A DNA stretch of 34,212 nt from an uncultured Collinsella sp. (GCA_900752215.1 CAADUO010000053.1:1-34212); one strand, 5' to 3'; counted from the stretch's first letter, positions 1 through 7,868 are shown. The notes: a model not told the origin generated them from the sequence alone. Numbers and translations: made by a program.

Positions 1-131
1 CCGCCGCGTGAGGGGTGTGGGGGTTAAGTTTATCGCGAGTTCCGCACGAACAGGAGGCCACTTAATGTGGCCTCCGTCGTGAGCAGGACTGTAGAGCAGG
101 AAACTTAACCCCCACACCCCTCACGCGGCGG
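1..131. repeat. 131-base hairpin element with perfect 31-bp terminal inverted repeats
   Basis: Bases 1-31 are the exact reverse complement of bases 101-131. Inside lies a second perfect palindrome, 53-61 against 67-75 with a 5-base loop, plus a short pairing of CACGA with TCGTG between the two. The whole unit could form a long nested hairpin or cruciform. It has no ORF. It may be a miniature inverted-repeat element or a long terminator for a gene outside the window. Because the left arm starts at base 1, flanking target-site duplications cannot be judged. Confidence 0.85.
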
Positions 132-142
132 GCAAACTCGCC

Positions 143-171
143 TTGTGCTCTATCACGCTAAAGTGTATGAT
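143..171 (+). promoter_or_regulatory. Sigma-70-type promoter of the first amino acid ABC importer
   Basis: A -35 box TTGTGC at 143-148 and a -10 box TATGAT at 166-171 are separated by exactly 17 bases, and the lipoprotein gene starts at 228. This is read by eye against the housekeeping consensus and has not been tested. Confidence 0.5.
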
Positions 172-227
172 TCTGAACGTTACATGACTCACTTTACTTA
201 ACTAAAGTGCCACCAAGGGGGAATACC

Positions 228-1088
228 ATGAATACCGATATGTCTCGTCGTCAGTTTGTTGGTCTAGCCGGCTCGTTTGCCACGGTGCTCGGCCTTGGTC
301 TTGTCGGCTGCGACGGTGGCGCCGGCAAGGGCTCCGCTGCTGGCTCTGCCGCGGCCAAGGATGTGAAGGGCGCTGCGGAGTCCAAGAAGCTCGTGGTGGG
401 CTTTGATAAGTCCTACCCTCCGTATGGCTTTGTGGGCGACGATGGCGAGTACACCGGTTTTGATCTCGATCTGGCCAAGGCTGTTGCCGATAAGCAGGGC
501 TGGGAGGTCAAATACGAGGCCATCGACTGGGATGCCAAGGATACGCTGCTCAACTCGGGCGCCATCAACTGCATCTGGAACGGCTTTACCATGGAGGGCC
601 GCGAGGACGACTACACGTTCTCCGAGCCGTACATGCTCAACGAGCAGGTGCTGGTGGTCAAGAAGGATGCGGGCATCAAGAGCTGGGACGATCTTGCCGG
701 CAAGACCGTGATTACCCAGACTGATTCCGCTGCACAGGATGTGCTCGAGGGCGACCAGAAGGATTTGGCCGCGACGTTTGCCACGCTCGATACCATCGGT
801 GAGTACAACACGGCGTTTATGCAGCTCGAGAGTGGTGCAGTCGATGCCGTCGCCTGTGACCTCTCGATTGCCCAGTATCAGCTTGCCGCCAAGCCCGATG
901 CCTATACACAGCTTGATGAGCCGCTGTCCAGCGAGCACTACGCCGTCGGCTTTAAGAAGGGCGACACCAAGTCGGCCGATGCCGTGACCGAGTCGCTCAA
1001 GGCGCTCTATGAGGATGGTACGGTCAAGGACCTCTGCGACAAGTATTCAAGCTATGGTCTTTCCTTCGATAACTGGGTGCTCAAATAG
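228..1088 (+). CDS. Amino acid ABC transporter substrate-binding lipoprotein (Tat-type signal)
   Basis: This 286-residue protein is the extracellular ligand-binding component of a polar amino acid importer. The N terminus carries a twin-arginine motif (SRRQF, residues 6-10), a hydrophobic stretch and a lipobox ending in Cys28 (LVGC), so it is probably exported by Tat and anchored as a lipoprotein. A low-complexity Gly/Ser/Ala linker follows, and the remainder reads as a type 3 periplasmic-binding fold (VVGFDKSYPPYGF, then YTGFDLDLAKAVA). The ATG at 228 is preferred over an upstream in-frame start at 207 because it follows a GGGGGA ribosome site and begins directly before the signal. Permease and ATPase genes follow, so the three form one importer. 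The ligand is not certain; the family commonly binds cystine, glutamine or basic amino acids. Confidence 0.9.
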   Translation: MNTDMSRRQFVGLAGSFATVLGLGLVGCDGGAGKGSAAGSAAAKDVKGAAESKKLVVGFDKSYPPYGFVGDDGEYTGFDLDLAKAVADKQGWEVKYEAIDWDAKDTLLNSGAINCIWNGFTMEGREDDYTFSEPYMLNEQVLVVKKDAGIKSWDDLAGKTVITQTDSAAQDVLEGDQKDLAATFATLDTIGEYNTAFMQLESGAVDAVACDLSIAQYQLAAKPDAYTQLDEPLSSEHYAVGFKKGDTKSADAVTESLKALYEDGTVKDLCDKYSSYGLSFDNWVLK

Positions 1089-1091
1089 CGG

Positions 1092-1191
1092 CTTTCCCAG
1101 GCACCCGATTTTGCCGTTCAAACCGTCGCTTGCGTACATTTAGTACGCGGCGCTCCTCTTTCACGGCAAACTCGGGCACCTGGAAAACCCG
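1092..1191. repeat. Long imperfect inverted repeat between lipoprotein and permease genes
   Basis: A left arm of about 24 bases ending near 1115 pairs, with about four mismatches, with a right arm ending near 1191. Between them sits a smaller palindrome, CGTAC-ATTTA-GTACG. The location, just after the abundant lipoprotein gene and before the permease, is where importer operons often carry a stem-loop that stabilises upstream mRNA and lowers downstream expression. It could equally be a dispersed repeat unit. Confidence 0.65.
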
Positions 1192-1239
1192 CTTTAGCAT
1201 TGGGGTTTGCTGTTCTGTTACTGTGAAAGAGAGCTTGGG

Positions 1240-1893
1240 TTGTCTATTCAGGTTATGATGCAGATGCTTGGCCAGGGATTCTTGGTCAGTTTGCAGTTGT
1301 TTGTGCTGACGCTGCTCGGGTCGATTCCGCTGGGAATCCCCGTGGCGTTCATGCGCATGAGTAAAATCGCGCCGCTGCGTTGGGTCGCGCGCATCTACAT
1401 TTCGGTCATGCGCGGTACGCCGCTCATGCTGCAGATGTTTGCCATCTACTTTGCCCCGTACTACGTGTTCGGCATTTCGCTCACGCCTGATTCCAAGTGG
1501 ACGGCGTGCGTTGTGGCGTTCATCATCAACTACGCCGGTTACTTTGCCGAGATCTATCGCTCGGGCCTGCAGTCGATTCCGCGTGGTCAATATGAGGCCG
1601 CCGAGGTGCTGGGTTACTCGCGTCTGCAGACATTTTTGTACATTGTGATGCCGCAGGTCGCCAAGCGCATTTTGCCGGCGATGGGCAACGAGATCATCAC
1701 ACTGGTCAAGGACACGTCGCTGGCGTTCGCCATCGGCGTGGGTGAGATGTTCTCGACCGCCAAGGCGCTGGTTGCCTCGCAGGTGAGCATGGTGCCGTTT
1801 GCGATCGCGGCGCTAATCTACTGGGTCTTTAACTTTGTGGTCGAGATGCTGCTGGGCGCCGCCGAAAAGAAGCTGGACTATTATCATGACTAA
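1240..1893 (+). CDS. Amino acid ABC transporter permease
   Basis: This is the membrane subunit of the importer that begins at 228. About five hydrophobic helices are visible, and the ABC-permease coupling loop (EAA loop) reads EIYRSGLQSIPRGQYEAAEVLG, the part that contacts the ATPase. The family is the His/Glu/Gln/Arg/opine type. The start is uncertain: TTG at 1240 has a weak purine-rich site (GAGAG) six bases upstream and gives 217 residues, the same length as the paralogous permease at 19903. A further upstream TTG (1207) and ATG codons at 1255 and 1258 are alternatives. It overlaps the ATPase gene by 8 bases, implying translational coupling. Confidence 0.88.
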   Translation: MSIQVMMQMLGQGFLVSLQLFVLTLLGSIPLGIPVAFMRMSKIAPLRWVARIYISVMRGTPLMLQMFAIYFAPYYVFGISLTPDSKWTACVVAFIINYAGYFAEIYRSGLQSIPRGQYEAAEVLGYSRLQTFLYIVMPQVAKRILPAMGNEIITLVKDTSLAFAIGVGEMFSTAKALVASQVSMVPFAIAALIYWVFNFVVEMLLGAAEKKLDYYHD

Positions 1894-2650
1894 CTCAGTG
1901 ATGAAAATCGAAAGCGCACACAAGGCGTTTGGCGGCAATGAAGTGCTCAAGGATATCTCACTCGAGGTAAAGCGTGGCGAGGTCGTGGCGATTATCGGGC
2001 CTTCAGGCGGCGGTAAGTCAACGCTGTTGCGCTGCGCGACGCTACTCGAGACACTCGACGGTGGCTCGCTTTCGTTTGGCGACCTTGCCGTTGCGACGGA
2101 TGCGGGATCGGGTGCGATATATGCGAAAGGCGATGTTCCCAAGCGAGCACGTTCGCGTTTTGGTTTGGTGTTTCAGAACTACAATCTGTTTCCGCACTAT
2201 ACGGTGATGAAAAACATCACCGATGCGCCGATTCGCGTGCTTAAGCGTCCGCGCGAGCAGGCGGAAGCCCGCGCTCACGAGCTGATTGCACAAATGGGGC
2301 TGACGGGCAACGAGAACAAGGTGCCCTGCGAGCTTTCGGGCGGTCAGCAACAGCGTGTGAGTATCGCCCGCGCCCTGGCGCTCGACCCGGAGATCTTGTT
2401 CTTTGACGAGCCGACCTCGGCGCTCGATCCCGAGCTAACGGCTGAGGTGCTGCGTGCCATTAAAGACCTTGCCGCACAGAATATGACGATGGTGATCGTG
2501 ACCCATGCGATGCAGTTCGCGCGCGACGTTGCCGATCGCGTGGTCTTTATGGACGGCGGTCGCATTGTCGAGGAGGGCCCGGCCGAGCAGGTTATCGATC
2601 ATCCGCGTGAGCAACGTACCCGTGAGTTCTTGAGCCGTATCGAGGGCTAG
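1886..2650 (+). CDS. Amino acid ABC transporter ATP-binding protein
   Basis: This 254-residue cytoplasmic ATPase energises the amino acid importer. Visible motifs are Walker A GPSGGGKST (residues 38-46), Q-loop Gln97, the ABC signature LSGGQQQR (from residue 150), Walker B LFFDEP (171-176) with catalytic Glu, the D-loop SALD, and switch His207 in VTHAM. All are canonical, so it should hydrolyse ATP. The ATG at 1886 overlaps the permease stop codon. An insertion around residues 70-90, between Walker A and the Q-loop, is slightly longer than in typical GlnQ proteins. A strong terminator follows. It may also serve the second importer at 18994-20556, which has no ATPase of its own. Confidence 0.92.
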   Translation: MTNSVMKIESAHKAFGGNEVLKDISLEVKRGEVVAIIGPSGGGKSTLLRCATLLETLDGGSLSFGDLAVATDAGSGAIYAKGDVPKRARSRFGLVFQNYNLFPHYTVMKNITDAPIRVLKRPREQAEARAHELIAQMGLTGNENKVPCELSGGQQQRVSIARALALDPEILFFDEPTSALDPELTAEVLRAIKDLAAQNMTMVIVTHAMQFARDVADRVVFMDGGRIVEEGPAEQVIDHPREQRTREFLSRIEG

Positions 2651-2671
2651 GCTCATCTATGTATTGAGAAG

Positions 2672-2709
2672 AAGCCGCCGCAGGTCTTATGGTCTGCGGC
2701 GGCTTTTAT
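2672..2709 (+). terminator. Rho-independent terminator of the first ABC importer operon
   Basis: A perfect 12-bp stem (2672-2683 with 2694-2705) with a 10-base loop is followed by a T-rich run. It sits 21 bases after the ATPase stop codon. Confidence 0.88.
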
Positions 2710-2947
2710 TTGTATCGATGGGGTTTAATAATCGTCTGGCATACTTGCTCTGTCCTCTCGCCGCCTGTATTCATACGTGCGCCGAAAGGTGTGCATGGAC
2801 GGTCGCCCGTGAGGGTAGGGTGGTGGCATAGGACATTTGGAGGGTGAGTCGGCTCGGCTGCCGACCATGCTGCTCCCGGGACGGCACCGACCGCGAACTC
2901 TCCCCGTTGGCGTCGCGCATTGCGCGCGGCCCTGCAAGGAGGTCATC

Positions 2948-5023
2948 ATGGGTGCTCCCAAGACCGGTAACGTAAGGAACGTGGTGCTCGTAGGCCAAGG
3001 CGGGGTGGGCAAGACTTCACTCGCCGAAGCCATGCTCCACCTTTCCGGCAAGACCGCCCGCCTGGGCGGCCACGACGGCACCAAGCCCACGCTCGACTAT
3101 GACCCCGAAGAGGTTAAGCGCGCGTTTTCCATCTCGACGACCATTGCGCCGATCGACTGGAAGGGCGCGCGCATCAACGTGCTCGATGCCCCGTGCTACC
3201 CCGATTTTATCGGCGACGCCTTTGCCGCTATGAGCGTCTGCGAGACGGCTCTGTTTGTGGTCGACGCCGAGGCCGGCCCGCAGCCTACGACAGTTAAGCT
3301 CTGGTATGCCGCCGAGGACCTGCGCCTGGCGCGTGCGGTGTTCGTGAACCGCCTTTCGCGCTCCGAGGCCAGCTTTACGACCACAATGAACCTGCTGCAG
3401 GAGCGCTTTGGCACGCGCCTGGGCGCCGTGACCCTTCCCTGGGGCGAGGGCGAGGACTTTGACGGCATCATCGACCTGGTGCGCATGAAGGCGCGCCATT
3501 GCAACGGCACCGAAGCCACTGAGTCGGAGATTCCCGAGGAGTATCGTGCCCAGGCTGAGGAAGCCCATGACCATCTGTGCGAGCTGGTGGCCGAGGCTGA
3601 CGACGATCTGATGATGAAGTACTTGGAAGGCGAGGAGACGCTGACGCAGGAGGAGCTCGAAGGCCTGCTGTCGAAGGCGATCGCCGAGCGCATCTTTGTG
3701 CCGGTCTTTGCGGGCGATTGCATTAAGGAGCAGGGCGTCAACTCGCTGATGGATGACATCGCGACGTACTTCCCAGCGCCGACGGACTACGGCGAGATGC
3801 CGCTTATCGATGGCGATTCGCTTAAGATCTCGAGTGACGATGACCGTCCGGTGGCATTTGTGTTTAAGACCCTGGCCGATCCGCAGCAGGGTCGCATCAG
3901 CTTTATCAAGGTGCTGACGGGTACGCTTGAGCCGGGCCTCGAGCTGATTAATGCGCGCACGCGCAAGGGTGAGCGTCTGGCCCACCTGTATGTGATGTGC
4001 GGCCGTGACATGACCGAGGTCGGCCATGCTTATGCCGGCGATATCATCGTGGCGCCCAAGCTGGCGGCCGAGACGGGCGATACGCTCTCGATTACCGGCA
4101 AGGTCGAGGCTGCGGCGTTTAAGTTCCCCAACTCGCAGTACCGCATTGCCATCGAGGCCGAGAACCGCGGCGACGAAGAGAAGCTCTACACGTTTATCGA
4201 GAAGGCCTGCAAGGCCGATCCGACCATGAGCATCGACCGCGACGAGGAGACCGGCCAGACCATCATTTCGGCGGTGGGCGAGGCACAGGTTTCGGTCCTG
4301 CTCAATCGCCTTGAGGACCGTACCAAGGTCGTGGCCAAGAGCGTGCCGATCCGCATCCCGTATCGCGAGACCATTCGCCGTACGGCAAGTGCCCAGGGCC
4401 GCCACAAGAAGCAGACCGGCGGCGCCGGCCAGTATGGTGACTGCTGGCTGCGCGTTGAGCCGCTCATTGGGCCCGACGGCACGAGCGACGGTTATGAGTT
4501 TGTAGACGAGGTCGTGGGCGGTCGCATTCCGCGTTCGCTCATTCCCGCCGTGGACAAGGGCGTTCAGGAGACCATGAAGGACGGCATCATTGCCGGCTAC
4601 CCGCTTACGGGCATTCGCGTGGCTGTGTACGACGGTTCGTATCACAGCGTCGACTCCAACGAGATGGCGTTCCGCGCGGCGGCTCGCATCGGCCTGCGCA
4701 AGGCATGCGCCGATGCCGACCCGGTGGTGCTGGAACCCATCGAGGAAATCACGGTGACTATCCCCGAGAGCTACGCCGGCGCCGTGATGGGCGACATCTC
4801 GGCCTCGCGTGGTCGCGTGACGGGCATGGAGACCGATGAGCGCGGCGACACCGTGGTCATTGCCCAGGCGCCTCTCGCCGAGCTGACGGATTACTCGACG
4901 CGTCTGCGCTCTATCACGCGCGGCACGGGCGACTTTACCATGAAGCCGGCGGGCTATGAGCAGGTACCCTATGACGTTCAGGCCAAACTGGTCGAGCGCT
5001 ATGAGGAGGGCCGCGCCAAGTAG
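2948..5023 (+). CDS. EF-G2-like elongation factor G paralogue with altered GTPase motifs
   Basis: This 691-residue protein has the full EF-G order: GTPase domain (about 1-280), domain II, domain III, domain IV (around GRHKKQTGGAGQYGD) and domain V ending in an LRS-type loop (RLRSITRGTGDF). The N terminus, VRNVVLVGQGGVGKTSL, resembles the actinobacterial EF-G2/FusA2 group rather than canonical FusA. The P-loop (residues 16-24) is intact, but G3 reads DAPCYPDF (80-87) instead of DTPGHVDF, losing the catalytic His, and G4 reads NRLSR (134-138) instead of NKMDR, losing the guanine-reading Asp. GTP use may therefore be altered. The ATG at 2948 has a strong AAGGAGG site; an in-frame ATG at 2837 lacks one. 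It stands alone between terminators. The cellular role of this subgroup is not settled. Confidence 0.88.
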   Translation: MGAPKTGNVRNVVLVGQGGVGKTSLAEAMLHLSGKTARLGGHDGTKPTLDYDPEEVKRAFSISTTIAPIDWKGARINVLDAPCYPDFIGDAFAAMSVCETALFVVDAEAGPQPTTVKLWYAAEDLRLARAVFVNRLSRSEASFTTTMNLLQERFGTRLGAVTLPWGEGEDFDGIIDLVRMKARHCNGTEATESEIPEEYRAQAEEAHDHLCELVAEADDDLMMKYLEGEETLTQEELEGLLSKAIAERIFVPVFAGDCIKEQGVNSLMDDIATYFPAPTDYGEMPLIDGDSLKISSDDDRPVAFVFKTLADPQQGRISFIKVLTGTLEPGLELINARTRKGERLAHLYVMCGRDMTEVGHAYAGDIIVAPKLAAETGDTLSITGKVEAAAFKFPNSQYRIAIEAENRGDEEKLYTFIEKACKADPTMSIDRDEETGQTIISAVGEAQVSVLLNRLEDRTKVVAKSVPIRIPYRETIRRTASAQGRHKKQTGGAGQYGDCWLRVEPLIGPDGTSDGYEFVDEVVGGRIPRSLIPAVDKGVQETMKDGIIAGYPLTGIRVAVYDGSYHSVDSNEMAFRAAARIGLRKACADADPVVLEPIEEITVTIPESYAGAVMGDISASRGRVTGMETDERGDTVVIAQAPLAELTDYSTRLRSITRGTGDFTMKPAGYEQVPYDVQAKLVERYEEGRAK

Positions 5024-5057
5024 CGCGTGTCGTTGCCTGTAACATACATGCCGATGA

Positions 5058-5094
5058 AAGGGCCGCTCTGGGCAATCCAGGGCGGCCCTTTTTG
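5058..5094 (+). terminator. Rho-independent terminator after the EF-G2 gene
   Basis: A 14-bp stem with one wobble (5058-5071 with 5077-5090) and a 5-base loop is followed by TTT. It also lies just past the end of the minus-strand nuclease gene and has A residues on its left side, so it may act in both directions. Confidence 0.87.
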
Positions 5095-5153
5095 ATCCCT
5101 GGGGGACGGAGGAAAACGAATCATTTTAGGTTTTGGGGCAGCTTTTGTCGGCC

Positions 5154-6137
5154 CTAGTCTCCCGAGGCCTGATTGCGACCGGTGGCGTAGTCGATCTGCA
5201 CATGCGGCTGCAGGTTGTAGCAATATACGTGGAAACAGAGGGTCTTGCCGTGGTCCTCGACCGATTGCGCCTCAAGGCGTACGCCACGGCAGACAAGGTC
5301 CTCTTCGTTATACATGGGCGTGACGCGATAGAGCACATGGTTACCCGTATCGCGAATATAGTTGAGAATCTGCTCTTCAAACGGTAGCATGCCCGTCTCG
5401 TTGAGATAGCGCGTGCCGGTGAGGAGATTCTTGCGGTTGGCGTTTTCGCCGCAGAGCGACCAAGCGATAAGGTGGCAGCGGTTGTAGAGACTCTGGCCCG
5501 GAATAAAGTCGTAGCGCTGTTGGTGCCATCCGGCGGGGTGGATACGCGAGATATCGCCGCGCTTGCCCTGACCGAGCGATTCGGGGCCCACGCAGGCGAG
5601 CGCTTTGCGAGTGCGGCCCAAGCTGTCGAGCTTGGAGAACTTCTTAAAGCAGCCCTCTTCGGTGGCGCGCTCGTATTCATCGAGCGTGAATGACGGCGTG
5701 CCGAGCGCGTGCGTGCTGTCGGCGCGAAGGGCAACATAGGGATTGCCGGCGTAGTCGGGAATGCTGCTGAGATATACGCCGCGGGCGCGGTCGAGATCGG
5801 GGTTTTCGACCTCGTCGATGGGGGTAGCGGTACTGTCGGCGGAGCCGTCGTCACCGGTGTCGGTTGCGGCGGAATCGGAGCCATCGCCAGAGACTTGGCT
5901 ATTTTGAGAGTCCGAGGAGCTCGCTGTTCCCGATTCGAGTCGGGCAACCAGGTCTGCCTCGTCGTCGGTGCGGCTGGGACTCTCGCTTTGTTTTTCGGCC
6001 AGAGCCGCTGCCTGCTCATCGCTTTGCGGCGACAACAGCTTGGGCGCTCCGTCGAGCGACCCTGTGAACAGCGCAAACCCCAGCACCACGGCGGTGCCGA
6101 TGGAAAGCACTTGCTTGTAGGCGGACTTGCGCGACAT
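5154..6137 (-). CDS. Streptodornase-like DNA/RNA non-specific endonuclease, membrane-anchored or secreted
   Basis: This 327-residue protein starts with a short basic stretch and one hydrophobic helix (about residues 9-27), a signal peptide or membrane anchor. A low-complexity Ser/Asp/Thr/Ala linker (about 35-115) follows, then a nuclease domain (about 120-327). The active-site region reads NRCH (219-222) where the beta-beta-alpha-metal nucleases have DRGH or NRSH, with His222 as the expected general base and NRKNLLTGTRYLN providing the metal-binding Asn. The end (HVLYRVTPMY, VEDHGKTLCFHVYCYNLQP, IDYATG) closely resembles streptococcal secreted DNases. It should degrade DNA outside the cell for nutrient uptake or trap escape. 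The start has a CAGGAG site. It is a single gene, divergent from the aldolase operon. Confidence 0.85.
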   Translation of the reverse strand: MSRKSAYKQVLSIGTAVVLGFALFTGSLDGAPKLLSPQSDEQAAALAEKQSESPSRTDDEADLVARLESGTASSSDSQNSQVSGDGSDSAATDTGDDGSADSTATPIDEVENPDLDRARGVYLSSIPDYAGNPYVALRADSTHALGTPSFTLDEYERATEEGCFKKFSKLDSLGRTRKALACVGPESLGQGKRGDISRIHPAGWHQQRYDFIPGQSLYNRCHLIAWSLCGENANRKNLLTGTRYLNETGMLPFEEQILNYIRDTGNHVLYRVTPMYNEEDLVCRGVRLEAQSVEDHGKTLCFHVYCYNLQPHVQIDYATGRNQASGD

Positions 6138-6277
6138 TGAGGCTCCTGGATGGACGGTTGGGAATCTACCAGTCTAGCAGGAGCCGGCAGGGGCCGTTCT
6201 GCCGAACAAATACTCAAGATTTGGGACAAACGCTACCGATTCATTTGCCTCATATTTGACGTATGGCTAGATCGAGG

Positions 6278-6366
6278 TGGAGTCGAGCCAGTTGAGCTTG
6301 CACTCCGTTTTGGTTGAGAGCGGCTGACAGACAAGGGCGTCCGCATGGGTTGCGGGCGCCCTATTT
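6278..6366 (+). ncRNA. Candidate small RNA ending in a terminator-like hairpin
   Basis: A hairpin (6335-6344 with 6352-6361, one wobble) followed by TATTT looks like an intrinsic terminator, yet no plus-strand gene lies upstream of it. About 50 bases upstream a second stem is visible (GGAGT at 6279 with ACTCC at 6302, plus AGC with GCT). A weak promoter-like pair, TTGCCT at 6245 and TAGATC at 6268 with 17-base spacing, precedes both. Together they could form a roughly 90-base structured RNA. It could also be the residue of a deleted gene. Confidence 0.27.
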
Positions 6367-6475
6367 AACGGGTAAACGGTCGAAAAATTCAGGTGAACGG
6401 TCAATGCGGAGCATATCAAACGAAATATCATACGGACAACCGAATATACGGACGTTTGTGATAACCTAGTTGTCG

Positions 6476-6519
6476 ATCAAGAACGGCGACCGGCACCCCC
6501 TGTGCGGTCGCCACTTGAT
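6476..6519 (+). promoter_or_regulatory. Leader stem-loop upstream of the aldolase gene
   Basis: ATCAAG (6476-6481) pairs with CTTGAT (6514-6519), and GGCGACCG (6485-6492) pairs with CGGTCGCC (6505-6512), giving a two-part hairpin with a small internal bulge. It lies 33 bases before the start codon and just ahead of the AGGAGG site. It may stabilise the mRNA of what looks like a highly expressed operon, or be a protein-binding site. There is no T run, so it is not an obvious terminator. Confidence 0.55.
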
Positions 6520-6551
6520 ACATCCAGTGGAGACAACAGGAGGCAAACACT

Positions 6552-7403
6552 ATGTACGTAACCTTGCGCGAAGTCCTGGCAGAGGCTAACCAGCTCAACA
6601 TGGCCGTTGGTGCTTTTAACACCCATAACCTCGAGATGTGCCCGTCGATTATTCGCGTCGCGGCTCGCCTGCACACCCCCGTGATCATCCAGACCTCCGA
6701 GGGCACCGCTAGCTACGTTGGTCATCGCAACCTGGTTGCTGTGTGCAAGTCCATGGCCGAGGAGTACGGCGTCAACGTTGTTCTCCACCTCGACCACGCC
6801 AAGAACTTCGACGAGATTCGCAAGGCTCTCGAGGCCGGTTATAGCTCGGTAATGTTTGACGGCTCCGCGCTTCCCTTCAAGGAGAACATCCTTGGTACCA
6901 AACGCATCGTCGAGATGGCTCAGGCCCACGGCGCTTCTGTCGAGGCCGAGCTCGGCACCGTCGGCGGTACCGAGGACGGTGTCGCCGTTGCCGACGCCGA
7001 TGTGCGCTACACCGATCCCGAGCAGGCCGTCGAGTTCATCGAGAAGACCGGCATCGATGCCCTTGCCGTCGCTATCGGTACCAACCATGGTCAGTACAAG
7101 TCCAAGACCAACATCTCCTTCGATCAGCTCGAGAAGATCCGCGATGCCGTGAACGGCTTCCCCCTGGTCATCCATGGTGGCACCGGTGTTAAGGACGAGG
7201 ACGTTCGTCACGTCATCGACCTGGGTATCCGTAAGTTCAATGTTGGTACCGATCTGCTCGTCAACTGGAACAAGACCTCCAAGCAGTGCTATGACGAGCT
7301 CAAGGAGAACGCCTCCAACCGCAACATGGTTATGCCTGCTCAGAAGGCCGTCGAAGAGGTTGTCGAGCATCGCATCAGCCTCTTCAAGAATATCGTCGCT
7401 TAG
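6552..7403 (+). CDS. Class II ketose-bisphosphate aldolase (fructose/tagatose-bisphosphate type)
   Basis: This 283-residue cytoplasmic zinc enzyme should cleave a ketose phosphate to dihydroxyacetone phosphate and an aldehyde. Catalytic Asp81 and zinc-binding His82 lie in HLDH, Glu133 in EAELG, and the other predicted zinc ligands are His179 (GTNHGQY) and His208 (IHGGTG). The short length and motifs fit the GatY/KbaY/FbaA group; the sugar cannot be fixed from sequence. An AGGAGG site precedes the ATG. The gene is 15 bases from the PTS IIA gene and clearly in one operon with the three PTS genes, so its substrate is probably derived from the sugar phosphate that PTS delivers. Its codons are strongly biased to C-ending forms, suggesting high expression. 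Confidence 0.92.
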   Translation: MYVTLREVLAEANQLNMAVGAFNTHNLEMCPSIIRVAARLHTPVIIQTSEGTASYVGHRNLVAVCKSMAEEYGVNVVLHLDHAKNFDEIRKALEAGYSSVMFDGSALPFKENILGTKRIVEMAQAHGASVEAELGTVGGTEDGVAVADADVRYTDPEQAVEFIEKTGIDALAVAIGTNHGQYKSKTNISFDQLEKIRDAVNGFPLVIHGGTGVKDEDVRHVIDLGIRKFNVGTDLLVNWNKTSKQCYDELKENASNRNMVMPAQKAVEEVVEHRISLFKNIVA

Positions 7404-7418
7404 GGACGAGGCGCACCG

Positions 7419-7868
7419 ATGCAGATTACGGAGATGCTCAAGCGCGAAAACGTTCGCCTTGCCGATTCTGTCGATTCCTGGCAGGACGCGATCAAGCTCG
7501 CCGTCGCTCCGCTCAACGAGGGCGGTTACGTCGAGGATCGCTATGCGGATGAGATTATCCGCGCCACCAACGAGATGGGTCCCTACTATGTGCTCACCGA
7601 AGACGTCGCGCTGATTCACGGTCGCCCCGAGGATGGCTGCATTAAAGGTCAGCTTGCCGTGACGGTTCTGAAGAAGCCCGTTAGGTTCTCGGAAGACAGC
7701 TTCGATGTTCGTCTTTTGGTCGCACTTGCAGCAGAGGATTCCAATTCACATATTGAGGCTATGCAGGTACTTGCTGGCATCTTTATGGATGAGGACAAGA
7801 TTGCGCAGATCGTCGCTTCTGATGATGCCGACGAGATTTATCAGGCATTTACGGGTGCGGCGGCATAA
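7419..7868 (+). CDS. PTS sugar transporter subunit IIA (mannitol/fructose/ascorbate type)
   Basis: This 149-residue cytoplasmic protein receives phosphate from HPr and passes it to IIB. The expected phospho-His is His67 in VALIHGRPEDG, where the family shows a PHAR-type motif. The length and the partners IIB and IIC point to the UlaC/SgaA branch. The start has a GAGG site nine bases upstream. It lies between the aldolase and IIB genes in the same operon. Confidence 0.88.
   Translation: MQITEMLKRENVRLADSVDSWQDAIKLAVAPLNEGGYVEDRYADEIIRATNEMGPYYVLTEDVALIHGRPEDGCIKGQLAVTVLKKPVRFSEDSFDVRLLVALAAEDSNSHIEAMQVLAGIFMDEDKIAQIVASDDADEIYQAFTGAAA

Larger units (their letters stand above)
6138..6551. other. 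Intergenic region between nuclease and aldolase genes
   Basis: This 414-base stretch contains no convincing protein gene. It holds a candidate small RNA with its own terminator-like hairpin (6278-6366), a pair of repeated TACGGAC heptamers (6431 and 6446) close to the presumed aldolase promoter, a GC-rich leader hairpin (6476-6519), and the AGGAGG ribosome site of the aldolase gene. Confidence 0.6.

Noticed and set aside
3017..4645. 542-residue minus-strand frame opposite the EF-G2 gene
   Set aside because: It is a shadow of the EF-G-like gene and lacks a plausible start region or domain.
5101..5130. GGGGGACGGAGG sequence after the EF-G2 terminator as a further member of the hairpin repeat family
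   Set aside because: It resembles the loop core slightly but has no flanking inverted arms and occurs once in the window.
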